Shown: positions 1 to 10,855 of the stretch, one piece after another | Layout of the letters: every line of letters begins with the position of its first letter | Position numbering within the stretch: the stretch's first letter is position 1 | Source of the DNA: Synanceia verrucosa | Taxonomy: Eukaryota > Chordata > Actinopteri > Perciformes > Synanceiidae | Length of the DNA: 64,000 bases | Direction: 5' to 3' | Assembly: GCA_029721515.1 (NCBI GenBank) | Contig: CM056558.1 | Location: 13,361,240 to 13,425,239 of the forward strand | Position numbers and translations under genes: made by a program | Notes under the pieces: generated by a model | What the model saw: only the letters and a program-made list of their open reading frames with translations | The model's database searches: none | Told to the model about the DNA's origin: nothing

Positions 1-689
1 AACCTTTCATTACTACCAAAGCGTTGAAATCAGCATTGCTTATTAGTATTTTGGATGGGGTCAGGGGGAGTTAGGGGGTATCTTGTAGCTGCTGTGCACT
101 TAAACTTGCCAGACAGAGCAACAGATAAAATATTAAACTTGGCGGCAGGGAGAGAATGGTAATGATGATACTTTTGGCCGGCCGTTTCGAGGCCTCTTTG
201 TTTAATTTGAACGTGGCTCAGGAGCTTGTTCAAACACGGCTATCCAGAAGTGACAGGGCGGCAGGGCAAGAAACATTCTTCCAATGTTCAAAGATAATAT
301 TTAAAATCAACTATTTTTCCACACATGAGTTGACAAGTTTTATTCTGAAGTCGCTAATTTTGGACTGAATAAAAGCGACCTGAAGGTCATCTTTCAATAT
401 GTATAAAACAGGGAATTTAGAGAGCTAAAAGAAATAGTTACTTTGTTACAATGCTGTTTTACTTTGTGTAGTCCTGGGTGTTGTTATTCGTACAGCTTCA
501 GTCTAATATTGAAACAAAACTCTTCACACATTTGTAATTTAAACCAAATTAAAAATCCCTGGGCTACTCGAATGATCACATACAATTGAGAAAAGTTAAA
601 TGTGTTAAAGAAATAAGATCCTAAGAGGATGGAAGTAGAGTAAAGACAGTCTAACTAAAAATCTTTCTGGAGGCTTCTTCTCCCTTTTG

Positions 690-890
690 TTGCCATGTGC
701 TGTGTAATTAATTGCTGTTAATTGTGAATGGCCGCTGGGCAGAGCGTCCCGGCCTGTCATTTTCCAGCTGACAGTGGTGGGGAAGGGGGAGCGTTTGATT
801 TGTTTTGCTGGCGGTAGCTTTCAGCTCGGGGGCAAGACGGGCCCTCTAGCACTCTGTCAGGGGCCAGAAGCTCCAGTGGGCGACTCCTGC
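690..890. promoter_or_regulatory. Candidate intronic regulatory element
   Basis: Unique sequence with paired homeodomain cores (taattaattgctgttaatt), then a GC-richer part with CAGCTGACAG (E-box plus TGACAG TALE-type core). It is distinct from the AT-rich surroundings. Conservation is inferred by appearance only. Confidence 0.3.
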
Positions 891-1778
891 CACAACCAGT
901 AAAGACGTCCCATACAGAAAGGCTGACACCCCTCAGCACACACACACACTATCCACACACATCCAGTTCTCCCTGGTAAACACATACATATATTCATAAG
1001 AAGCCCAAAAAGGTGTTCAGAAGGCCACAGGCAAGAGGAAGAAGCTGTCATTTGATCTAAAAAAGTGTGTGCACAACAGCAGTGAAAGAGGAAAAGGGGC
1101 TTTGGGGTCATGTGCTTTGTTATTGCCATCTTTTCATGCCATTACACAGCAGCTTGCAGCAACATGTGAGTTCAGGATATCAAGACTAAACGTGGACAAA
1201 ATATTTGAGGAAAACTTCAAAGTCCACTCAAATTGTATATTTTTTTTTCAACTTTTTTTTTTTTACTTTTGCCTTTCTGGTGTTGCTCAAAATCCTTCCT
1301 GTTTGTTGATGAGTTTGCCAACCAATAGGATGGTTTAATAGTTTTTATTGCGAGGGTAGTAGCGGTTAAAAAAAAAGTCTGTTTGCTGTGTGTGTTAATG
1401 TTTTAAAGGTGAGGGAAGGTGGCGTAACAAGGTGAAATGGCAAATAGGAACATGGAGTGATATATGGTAAATGGTGTTGTGACATGTCTGACTCCCCAAC
1501 TTAACACCAAGAGGTCAGCTTATAATCAAAAATAGTCAAACTTGATGCCTGTCTTTATTCAGAGGCATATCATATTCTTCTCACTGTGCCTCAGGATAAA
1601 TAATTGCAATATCTATATATCTGAAAAAGCTGATTTTCTACGCTTGACCGTTTGTAAATTTGTCTTTAGCACAATAGCACTCAATGACAATAAAGGCATT
1701 TTATGTGATAAATGAACAATATTGCTGGCACATTGTGTAACATCCAAGATGTAGTTAAAATTAAATAAATATATAAAA

Positions 1779-1780
<2 letters not shown>

Positions 1781-1831
<51 letters not shown>
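1781..1831. repeat. (AAT)n microsatellite
   Basis: About 17 uninterrupted trinucleotide units in AT-rich intron. Confidence 0.95.
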
Positions 1832-1993
1832 TTTGTAACACTTATTTTACAAATCCCGATGTTTATGGTGAAATTATATTTTTAAAAAAAGTTTAATATA
1901 TTTAGATATTTCTTCTTTAACAATAATGATTGTCTACACATTTTTATTGTGTTTCTCAGTTACTGTCAGGGGCATGCAGGTCATTATGTCAAA

Positions 1994-2063
1994 CATACAC
2001 ACACATACACACACGCACACGCACACACACACACGCACACGCACACACACACACACACACACG
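1994..2063. repeat. (CA)n microsatellite with CG interruptions
   Basis: Alternating CA with regularly placed CG steps (cacgcacacgcacac). Confidence 0.95.
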
Positions 2064-3034
2064 CTTCACATACACAATGGTGATGGAGGCTGGCAGCCAC
2101 ACACTCATTTAACCACACAAGCAGGCTAGCAAGCTGTTAATAACCCTTGCTCCTTGGTATGCACTGTAGCATCTCAGCTCTCAGTGTTGACTCATTGAGA
2201 AAAGGGGAAAAAAGCCACAAAGCACTAAGGTCTGACCCATTAGCACGTCATTCACTGAAGCTGATGAAGCGTGCCGTATCTGAACAGCTCCCACTGGCAT
2301 GATTTTCTTTTTATGCTTGCTAGAAGTTGCCTTGCATCACATGCTTCACTGGGCTGCCTAATATTTCCTTCACTTGTGTGTCATTTTAAAGACACAGCGT
2401 AACAGTGGTATTTGTTTCCACTGTGCACCGTAAATGAAGCAGAAGTTATAACTTTTTTTTTTATTTTCTCAGTAACCACTGAAAACGTATGTTGATGACA
2501 GGCATTGCACGAGCAATGGTAATATTTTGACAAAAACAAAGAACAGCATGCAAACGCTGATATTAATGTTGATTTTGGTTTTTGTGTTAAATCCCAGCTT
2601 GATTTGATGCTGACCAGCCAGCACTGCTTTGTTTAAACCAGACAACAATATACCAGCTTTAAGTAGCCTTTTTTAAAACAAATCTAACTTTTTTCATTTC
2701 ATTATTTTTTCTTGGACTCAAGACAGGCTTCCTCAGGTTTCACTTGTCCCAATGTTTTTTTTAACCATTTTTTCTTTCTTGCAGTTAATTCATTAAGCAA
2801 TTACAATCAATGAAAATCCTTGCGAGAGTCATTCAGCACAAATTAGCGCCACCACCTGAGTATTTTTATATTCCTCACTGTGTCTCTCACCTACTCCCTC
2901 TGCTTTTTTTATTTCCAGCCTGTCTCCATCTTTCTCGCTCTGATTTGTCTTCCATCAGCCTCCCAGTACCTGCGGTGGAAGCTGTCCCATTACTTATGCA
3001 TAGGTATCATAGGTATTCATGTGTGTGCATGGTA

Positions 3035-3190
3035 TAGGGCGCATCCGGAGCAGGGGCCGGGGCCCCGACATGACAAACAGGGTGTCAGCAAGGCTCCGCG
3101 GGACCCATTAATATGCTGCCGGCCGACAGGGATCCTCACCTACGCGCGCTTAATATTCCTGTATATTAAACAACCATAAATCAGAGGATA
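3035..3190. promoter_or_regulatory. CpG-dense patch, candidate enhancer or alternative promoter
   Basis: About ten CpG dinucleotides in 125 bp (gcgcatccgg, gccggggccccg, ctccgcggg, gccggccgac, tacgcgcgc) stand within an otherwise CpG-poor intron. They are followed by ttaatattcctgtatattaaacaaccataaatc, which contains a CCATAAA CDX-type core. No splice donor-linked open frame was evident. Confidence 0.35.
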
Positions 3191-3310
3191 TAAGTGCTGA
3201 GGGCTGTTGTGTGTGTGTTGCTGGTGTTTGTACACGTTCGTACATGGGGGTGTTGGATACTTTTGGGAAAGACGAACAAGCTTTTGGTTGGGTCAGTTTC
3301 TCAATTTATG

Positions 3311-3353
3311 GGTGTGTGTGTGTGTGTGCGTGTGCGTGTGTGTGTGCGTGTGC
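3311..3353. repeat. (TG)n microsatellite
   Basis: TG repeat with four CG interruptions. Confidence 0.95.
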
Positions 3354-4059
3354 TTGGGTGTGCACATGCTCTCAGACAGTAAGTCAGGGGGGAATTCAGA
3401 ATGGAAAACAACGTCAGCCTTTTAGCCTTTCAGCCTGGCTTTAGCCCCAAAGCGTCACTACTAAGTCTCACTATCTCCAAACCAGATCCTTTTTGCACAA
3501 ATATAAGTTTTGTATGTTCAAACTTTTCTTCCTTTCTGTTCGTATATTAATTTAATTAATTTTTTTTTACACTTCTATTTTTTGGCCTCCACCTTTGAGC
3601 TGAACGTGGAGGCAACTCCAGTCCATCAAAGTTTGTAGCACTAGTCTTTTTTTTTCTTGCATTTTCTGTTGGTGAAGTTTGTTTTATTTTTGTGGGCAGC
3701 TGTCTTGCTTAGTTGCCTGTTCAGTGGCGGTGGCTGTCACTGTCATGCGAACTATTCAGCTTGTGTTGTTTGTGCCAGACAAACCATTTTCTTGGCACCA
3801 CAGAAACCAATCAGTGAGTTAAAATTTAGAACAGACACAAGCTTTTATGAAAGGGAAACAAAAATTACTATCTCGCTACTAATGGAACCTTGGAACCTTC
3901 TAAAGTGACAGGGTCACATGGTAATGTTTGTCATCATGAGCTCAATGTTGCAGCATCTCACCCATTAACATCTCTGCACCGCAGTCAAACACACACATTC
4001 ATCTTCTCCCCCGGCACACGCATACACTGTCCTGCTCCCCTCCCCCTTCTGTATTAATC

Positions 4060-4270
4060 TGTGTTGCATGCATGCAAATCACCTTGTTTAATTAGAGACA
4101 AAGAATCTGTGTGTCTGTGCATGTGAGACCTACACCCCCCCAATCCTGACATTCATGATGTGATGTGGGTCCCTGGGTCTGAGGGCGGCAAGAAGGCAGT
4201 CGGGGCCTAATTTTGTTTTCCCAGTAGGGCCAACTATTAGTTTCTCAGCTCATTAATTACACTATGCTGT
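4060..4270. promoter_or_regulatory. Candidate intronic regulatory element
   Basis: Contains an octamer-like ATGCAAAT followed by tttaattagagacaaag, and further on cagctcattaattacac. It is non-repetitive between two TG arrays. Function is inferred. Confidence 0.3.
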
Positions 4271-4443
4271 TGTGGAGAAATCATTAATAGTTAAAGTCGT
4301 CCTACAATAATGTATAATGGATATTTTTGACGGCTGCTGAGTCCTTCTTTTTTCCTTTGATGCGTGATCAATTTTTTAATGGTCATGATAATCCCTGAGC
4401 CTCATTGAGTGGGCAATGGAGTTGACCTCAAGCATGTTGAGAA

Positions 4444-4444
<1 letters not shown>

Positions 4445-4496
<52 letters not shown>

Positions 4497-4520
4497 TGTG
4501 TGGGTGTGTGTGTGTGTGTA
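4445..4520. repeat. (TG)n microsatellite, 76 bp
   Basis: Nearly pure TG for the first 47 bp, then GGTG interruptions. A second TG array follows at 4630-4670. Confidence 0.95.
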
Positions 4521-4629
4521 TGTAAAATCACTGGGTTTAAATTGCATACCATTTGAGCCGTTGGGGGGACTGTCTGAGGTAGCAGAGCGTCTGGCCTGCT
4601 ACCATCTCTCTCTGTGTGATGCTTTCCAT

Positions 4630-4670
4630 GCGTGTGTGTGTGTGTGTGTGTGTTTGTGTTTGTGTGCGTG
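4630..4670. repeat. (TG)n microsatellite
   Basis: TG with TTTG and CG interruptions. Confidence 0.9.
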
Positions 4671-5129
4671 TTTTATTTAAGAATTCACAAGAACAAGTCA
4701 GCGTGTGGGTGCGAGAGGGTGTGCGTCTCCTCTCTCGGCTCAGATCAGTGACAGACACTTTTGTGACGGAGGTCATTAAAATCACTCCCAAGGCAGCTTG
4801 GTATGTGCAAGTGTGTGTCTGTGTGTAAGTGTGTGTGCACCCCTCCTCACACCCCCAACCTCCTACACCCCCATCCCACCCTCTCCACACCCCCTCTTCA
4901 ATTTTCTTCTTCTGTTCTGTCATTCATCCGTTAAGATGTCGTGGAGTGGACTCAGGTTGACATGCCATGTTATTCTTCTAGTTAATTTGTATCATCAGGA
5001 CAAACGTATGTGCATGTATAACAGGCTCCAGTTAAATATGTGGCTTTCTTTCATTGGATACAATGGAAATAAATCTCTAATAGTCTACAGTATTGGTATT
5101 AGAGAGTGCATTTTTTCTTCTCTCCCGGA

Positions 5130-5375
5130 CATCCACTAGCTCATTGCACGCTGGGCTCAGCGAGCCTCATCAGAGTAAGAGGTAATTAAGTATGAATAAT
5201 TAACACCAGCGCCCCCCGACAGGGAGACAGCAGAGCAGCTTCCCCATGGCAGCAGTCGGCCAGATCACACATGGCCCTAGTAGCAGTCCACTGTGTGCCT
5301 GGCTTGTTCATTAGAAATACCCACAGCACAGACTTGTTGTGATCCTCACCATGGGATCCTGCACTGGGGGGGCAT
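5130..5375. promoter_or_regulatory. Candidate conserved non-coding element upstream of the hinge exon
   Basis: GC-balanced unique sequence (cgctgggctcagcgagcctc ... taattaagtatgaataattaac ... ccatggcagcagtcggcc) beginning 570 bp before the exon. It has no open frame with splice support and looks more complex than neighbouring DNA. Confidence 0.3.
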
Positions 5376-5943
5376 CATGTTTGGTTCATCAGATGAAAAA
5401 AAAAATCTTATTGTCAGCCTTTGGGGATTTGTAAAGAAAGTGGTTTCTGCTAATGGACAGTGATGTGTTGAAGATTTTAGATATTGCATAATCAGAGAAC
5501 ATTTTAAAACATGTATTCTAGAAAGAGAACTTTCTTTCAGTCCATACCATTATCTAGCTTTTGAGGTGTTCATTTCCTGAGTGGAAGACAGAGATAGCCA
5601 GCTGTACAGTGATCATTTAGCAGAGCTGTTCATAGGAGTTTGTCTCTGGTCAATGAATAACGACACTATCTGTCAGACCTGTGGGGATTACAAGTCAACA
5701 GGTATATGTCAAGTGTAATCACCACAAGAAAACCTTTGCCCTACATACAAGTTTCAACATAACACCACGCTTAGGTCTTATAGTGTTGCTAAAGAATGTA
5801 ATGTAAAATGGTTTGGATGAAACTCTAGCGTGCTTAGTATTATAAAAAAAATCATGTTCTGAATGAGTTGCAAACAAGACAGAAGATACATATTAGAGAG
5901 CTAATATTGTCCTTTTCCTTCTCTCTTTCCATCTGTCTGTCAG

Positions 5944-6650
5944 CTGTGCGGGCGGACCGCATGCGTGGGGGTCGCAACAAGTTCGGGCCGATGTACAAAC
6001 GCGACCGAGCCCTCAAGCAGCAAAAGAAGGCGCTGATCCGAGCCAATGGCCTGAAGATTGAGGCCATGACTCAGGTGATGCAAGCCGTGCCCACCGACCT
6101 CACCATCTCCTCAGCCATCCAGAACATCCACTCGGCTGCTTCGAAGGGCCTCCCGCTGAGCCACCACCCCGGCCACCATGCCAGTCACCACCACCATCAC
6201 CACCATCACGCCACTGCCCTGCCCCCCACGGACTATGACCGCAGCCCATTTGTCACTTCACCAGTGAGCATGGCGATGCCACCACACGCCGGCAGTCTGC
6301 AGGGCTACCAGGCAGCCTACGGACACTTCCAGGGCACACGCACCATCAAGTCTGAGTACCCAGACCCGTACACCAGCTCGCCGGAGTCCATCATGGGCTA
6401 CGCCTACGTCGATGCCTACCAGACGGGCTCGCCACCCAGCTTCCCTCACTTGATCGTAGAGCTGCTCAAGTGTGAGCCAGATGAGCCACAGGTTCAGGCC
6501 AAGATCATGGCCTACCTGCAGCAGGAGCAGGCCAGCCGAGGCAAACACGAGAAGCTGAACACCTTCGGCCTCATGTGCAAGATGGCCGACCAGACACTCT
6601 TCTCCATCGTAGAGTGGGCACGCAGCAGCATCTTCTTCCGTGAGCTCAAG
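5944..6650 (+). CDS. nr5a2: nr5a2 exon: FTZ-F1 box, hinge and first LBD helices
   Basis: Exon of the LRH-1 orphan nuclear receptor, a monomeric DNA-binding transcription factor for liver, pancreas, gut, steroid and early embryonic programmes. It is 707 nt. A phase-1 acceptor follows cag at 5943, and the phase-0 donor is CAAG|gtaggt. Numbering from the split first codon, residues 1-36 (AVRADRMRGGRNKFGPMYKR and on) are the FTZ-F1 box extension that contacts bases 5' of AGGTCA. LKIE (Lys38) and IKSE (Lys136) are psi-K-x-E SUMO motifs; the latter matches the known NR5A hinge SUMO site. ALPPTDYDRSPFVTSP is a hallmark NR5A2 hinge string. Residues 82-89 are eight consecutive histidines that I do not recall in mammalian NR5A2. 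The LBD begins near residue 167 (PHLIVELLKCEPDEPQ) and runs to SIFFRELK. The in-frame ATGs here are not starts. Read-through at the donor meets a stop at 6744-6746. The paralogue NR5A1 is excluded by the hinge and later LBD sequence. Confidence 0.97.
6186..6209 (+). repeat. nr5a2: Histidine-codon repeat in the nr5a2 hinge
   Basis: Eight consecutive CAC/CAT codons encode a poly-His run in the hinge, preceded by HHPGHHAS. The mixed CAC/CAT use suggests an older, stabilised tract and not a fresh slippage product. Confidence 0.95.
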
Positions 6651-7579
6651 GTAGGTGTGCAAGATCCATGTGGTGAGAGGAGATTTTGTTTGAAAATAAT
6701 TAAAAATTATTTTACACAACCTTATTTTATCATTTATATCAGTTAGCCACTATTTAAGCTTTATTTGTAGTTACTCTGCAGGCCTTTAACAAATGAACCT
6801 GCATTTTTTTTCAATTCTAAATCTTTCACCATGTTGACATCCATAATTGACAGAACTTTACACAGTTCATGAACATCATGTGCTCAATCCTTCATCGTCA
6901 ATAGACCTTTAATCTTTCTGTTTAATGCACTGGCTCAACGCTAATGCAGAGTACACAGGACTGTGAGGTGGGGGGAGGGGCAGTCTGCTCGTTGCTGCCA
7001 CCGCTGTCTGTCCCACTGCCTGATCAAAATACAGCAGCCAGTCACATTTATACCGTGTGTGACACATTTCGGCTATGGGTTGTGAAAACTTTGACTATGA
7101 GCTTCGGGCACTTTTCATACTCACATGGTCTTGGTCTGAGGGTTTTATGTGAACAGCATACCACCCGTCTCCCGATGAAATATTCCTCAGATCTAAGTGG
7201 GCACACACTGTGATGATATGACATATTGGCTATTTGCATATTGGTGCCGACCATATCACACAGATAGAGTTACAGCAGCATAGTGGAATCCTTTTAAAGA
7301 ATGTCCGTCATAGATAATTAAAGGATAAAAAATGTTAAAGCAATGGACAATGTGTTCTGCCAACAGCTGAATTTGTTTGACAGTGTTTAACACTGTCAAT
7401 CCCAACTGACGAGAAGTAACCATTCACCAACGCCTCACTTAACATATGTGATAATTCCCGTTTATTCACCACAGAGCCAATTTTGGTCTGCTCTGAATGA
7501 AGGTTAATGTCTAGAGAGACATGAAAGGCGTTTGATTAGTCTGTGTTTCACCTGTTTTTCTTCCCATTGTCTGACTTAT

Positions 7580-7770
7580 TTTGTCGGTTTGCTTCCGCGG
7601 CATCGCCGGCTCAGCTGCATATTGATGGGGCCGGGCCTGTTGCAAAATTCCCTCCAAATATTTCATTTTATTTTCCTTTCAAAGGGGAAAATAACAAACA
7701 AAATAAATGCAATAGTGAAAACCCAAGCCAATTATAACACAGAGGAGAGTCCTTGAAAAACACATGTTGA
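7580..7770. promoter_or_regulatory. Candidate regulatory element with TCF-like core
   Basis: A GC-rich start (cttccgcggcatcgccggctcagctgc) leads into a T-rich part with CCTTTCAAAGGGG, which holds back-to-back CTTTGA-type cores, then ccaattataac. It is non-repetitive. Confidence 0.3.
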
Positions 7771-7869
7771 CATTTAGCATGCGCCGTGTCCCCACTATTG
7801 ACATTTTCGAGATCTGTATTTGCATTCAAACTAGGGTGCGCAGTACTTCACTCAAACACACACACATAC

Positions 7870-8150
7870 ACACTCAGGCTCGCCGTAAGGCGTGTCCACA
7901 GCTAATAACTGTGGGCGGCATGCCCATTAACTTTGAACAATAATTTCTGCTCCACTGTGAAGCCTCTCTATTTCTCACACCCTCATCCTAATTCAATTAT
8001 CTCACCCACTTGTGTATGTCATTCCCCGATTTGCTGCTAAATGAAATGTCATTATGTTTGCCTAATGACTACCCATTTTACTGGAGCGTGATAGTAATTG
8101 AGCCGGCTGCCTGATACAAAGGTAGAAAATGACCTGAGCGCAATGCAGGA
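7870..8150. promoter_or_regulatory. Candidate conserved non-coding element
   Basis: A unique stretch with ccattaactttgaacaataat (adjacent TCF-like CTTTGAA and SOX-like ACAAT cores) and tgatagtaattgagccggctgcctgatacaaagg. It is non-coding on both strands as far as I can see. Confidence 0.3.
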
Positions 8151-8620
8151 GAAACCTCTTCTTGCACCCCTGAAAACTCCTCTACTGTTGCACAAGCCTC
8201 ATTGGGTAAAGGGAGGATGGGGCGTGTTTAACTTAATTGAGGGCGATAACTGAACTGAAAGAGCCATCAAGAGGGAAACTGAAAAAAAAACATCTCCTTC
8301 CTTGTTTCTTTCTCGTTGGTAACTTCAGGGAGAACTGCTGTGCCAGACTTAGTGTTGGTGATGGTGGGGAGAATAAGCAAACCTGTTATTGAACCCTATT
8401 TTAACTGGATTTATTATGATCCACTCTTTTCATCTCAGTTATACAGCTCTAATTTGTAATTATCATAATTGCAGTGTGTGTGTAAATATGTTGCTATTCT
8501 GTTTAGCTGTGTGTCTTTATGTTTGCTATTGCAGTTCAACACCAACTCACCCCAAAACCCCACCCGAGACCCCTACCATCTCCACTTTATCGCCCTGTAA
8601 ACCTGTGTAATTTTCTTTGC

Positions 8621-8644
8621 GTGTGTGTGTGTGTGTGTGTGTGT
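8621..8644. repeat. (GT)n microsatellite
   Basis: Twelve pure GT units. Confidence 0.95.
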
Positions 8645-9014
8645 ATGCATGTGTGTTCATACATAGGAATACATGCAAGCCAGTGGTCTTGTACTGCTTG
8701 CTGGGGATTTAGTTTCTCTGATAATAAAACACACATATTTACCTGACTGCATGTTGCTACGGTTAAAACTACCCTCTATAAATGTTTCGCATCCAATTGT
8801 TTTAACTCATAACTGCAAGTTAATTAAAGATATCCACCTGACCTTCAGCATCTCCTGTTGATAGAGATCTGACTATTAGATGTGAGGTTGAGCCTGGGAC
8901 CAGCAAGACAGGAAGCAGAGTTGAATTAAAAGTTTGTCACAGGAGAAGTATGGCACTGTAGGAAGCTATAAATACACTTTCATCTCTCTCTGTCTGTCGC
9001 TCTCTCTTTCCCAC

Positions 9015-9057
9015 TCACACACACACACACACACAACGACACACACACGCACACACA
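9015..9057. repeat. (CA)n microsatellite
   Basis: CA repeat with two interruptions, preceded by a CT-rich stretch. Confidence 0.9.
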
Positions 9058-10820
9058 TAGATACAGTACCTACATCAAGACACCGCTCGCACATAACACA
9101 CAGCCCCTCTCGCTATTATTAGCGCCGTAAGAACAAAAGAATTTCTCCAGTAATAGAGCCAAGCTGGGAGGGTGTGTGTGAGTCCTCTGCCAAAAAAAGT
9201 GTTTAAAGATTTAGTTTCCATAAGTTGGCCTCGGTCACGGGACTCATAAATATTTAGCCATTAGGAGTACCTTCTAAAGAGTTTTTTTGCCAACCCGGCA
9301 CGCAGCCTCACCAGTTCTCCCCCTCTTTCTGGAAATGAGGCATGACGTGAGGGACGTTTATTTCTAACACCTTAGATCCATGAAGTTGGGGTGAACTCTT
9401 GAGTTACCGCCAAACCTACTCCAGTTTTGATTGGTTTAACACATCGACAATCAGAGAAAGTCAGGTCTGGCAGTCTGGTTTTGAAATCAGAGACAAGGTG
9501 GCGTGATGAGGGAAGGTTTTGGCAGGATTGAGTTCACGATCACTCGTGATTATTTTCATACGATTTTTAGCAAGCTGAAGACAGGTGCATGTGTGTGTGT
9601 GTGTTCATACCTATAAGTTTCTGTCTGTCTAGATGAGTTTCCACTTGCACATAAGCAAATAACTTTGTCATTGTGAAGTCTATTAAGCCCATAATACTGA
9701 ACAAGTTCTTAATCACAGTAGGGTTGACAGTGTGTTTTTCAATATGTTAATGCTGTTACACATGTGGTTGTTGTGGAGGTGTGATTGCTCCATTTTTTAT
9801 TGAAGGATATAATGGATTTATTAGATTGTTGTGTAAGGAATCTGTGCGTTTCACACTGATATCTGTTTCCCAAATAATAGTGCAAAAGGGTTTTCATTTA
9901 TTTATTTACTTTACCAACGTCCGGGAAAATTATAACTTTACATGTGGCAGATGGTTATTTTTGTTCTGTAATGATGGATATGTGTTGCAGGAAACAGTGC
10001 AGGATCTACGTAGATTTTGTTTTAAACTTCATCTCAAAATGACAGTGCACAGATACATATTTAGAGACATTTATGACAGACATTGGATGATTTTAAATGA
10101 GATAACATGCTGAATAGTTTGTAGTTTGAAGATATATCAGTGCTTACACAGTGCAGTATAACCGTATATCAGTATTTGAGTGGGTTCTAAGGGGGGAAAC
10201 ATGCTTTTGTCTCTCAGTGACATTTGCAAGGACAGGGCTGGTTCTCTGCCACCCCTCCCCTACTCATCCTCTCTTGTCCTGCCATGAACCCCGTCGCCCA
10301 CTCTGGTGCCAACCGCCAAATAGGATGTGTTGCATGTTAAAGGGCAAATCCACTCAAAAAGTATTTATAAAAGCAGTCACTGACAATGGTTGGTCTCAAT
10401 TTACTGCGGGAATTTTGCTGTTTGGTGATATTGAATGTCACAGACAATGGTTTGCCTGCTGAGTGTAGTTTCAGAAAACCAGCTTTTTATGCAGCCGAAT
10501 GAATGCTCAGCATTTTAATTTAAAATGAAGAAGAAAAATGCAATTATGAGGAAGACATTCTGGGGAATGCATGATTTCTCTGACTGAAGCAGCAAAGAGT
10601 AAATCCGAAGCTGAGTAAAAACATCTAAAAAAAAGTAAGCGAACTGAAAGTAAGAAGGAATGTAAACTGACATGAAGTGCCCTTGCAAGAGACACAACAC
10701 AGGTAAATTACAAAACCTCGAAAAGGATAACCGTTTAGGTTAAAAAAATGACGAATTTTGAATACTTGAACCTTTAAAATAAAAGAGGATGCGTTAGAAA
10801 AACTGTAAAAACCAACTCTA

Positions 10821-10855
10821 GTGTGTGTGTGTGTGTGTGCGTGTGTGTGTGTGTG
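10821..10855. repeat. (GT)n microsatellite
   Basis: GT repeat with one CG interruption. Confidence 0.95.

Larger units (their letters stand above)
1..5943 (+). other. nr5a2: nr5a2 intron upstream of the hinge/LBD exon (partial)
   Basis: This is the 3' part of the intron between the DNA-binding-domain exons and the hinge exon. It ends with a pyrimidine-rich acceptor (ctctctttccatctgtctgtcag) at 5943. I searched for the second zinc finger and the CLSVGMKLE-type segment that precede this junction in NR5A2 and did not find them, so the upstream exons lie outside the window. The stretch holds an AAT-repeat, several CA/TG repeats and four non-repetitive candidate regulatory patches, listed separately. 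Open frames in it are short, repeat-driven or without splice context. Confidence 0.85.

Noticed and set aside
5868..5943. Possible alternative start ATG upstream of the hinge exon in the same frame
   Set aside because: The sequence before 5944 is a polypyrimidine acceptor tract, and the encoded string is low-complexity; no promoter evidence.
6258..6719. 153-codon minus-strand frame
   Set aside because: Antisense shadow of the nr5a2 hinge/LBD exon.
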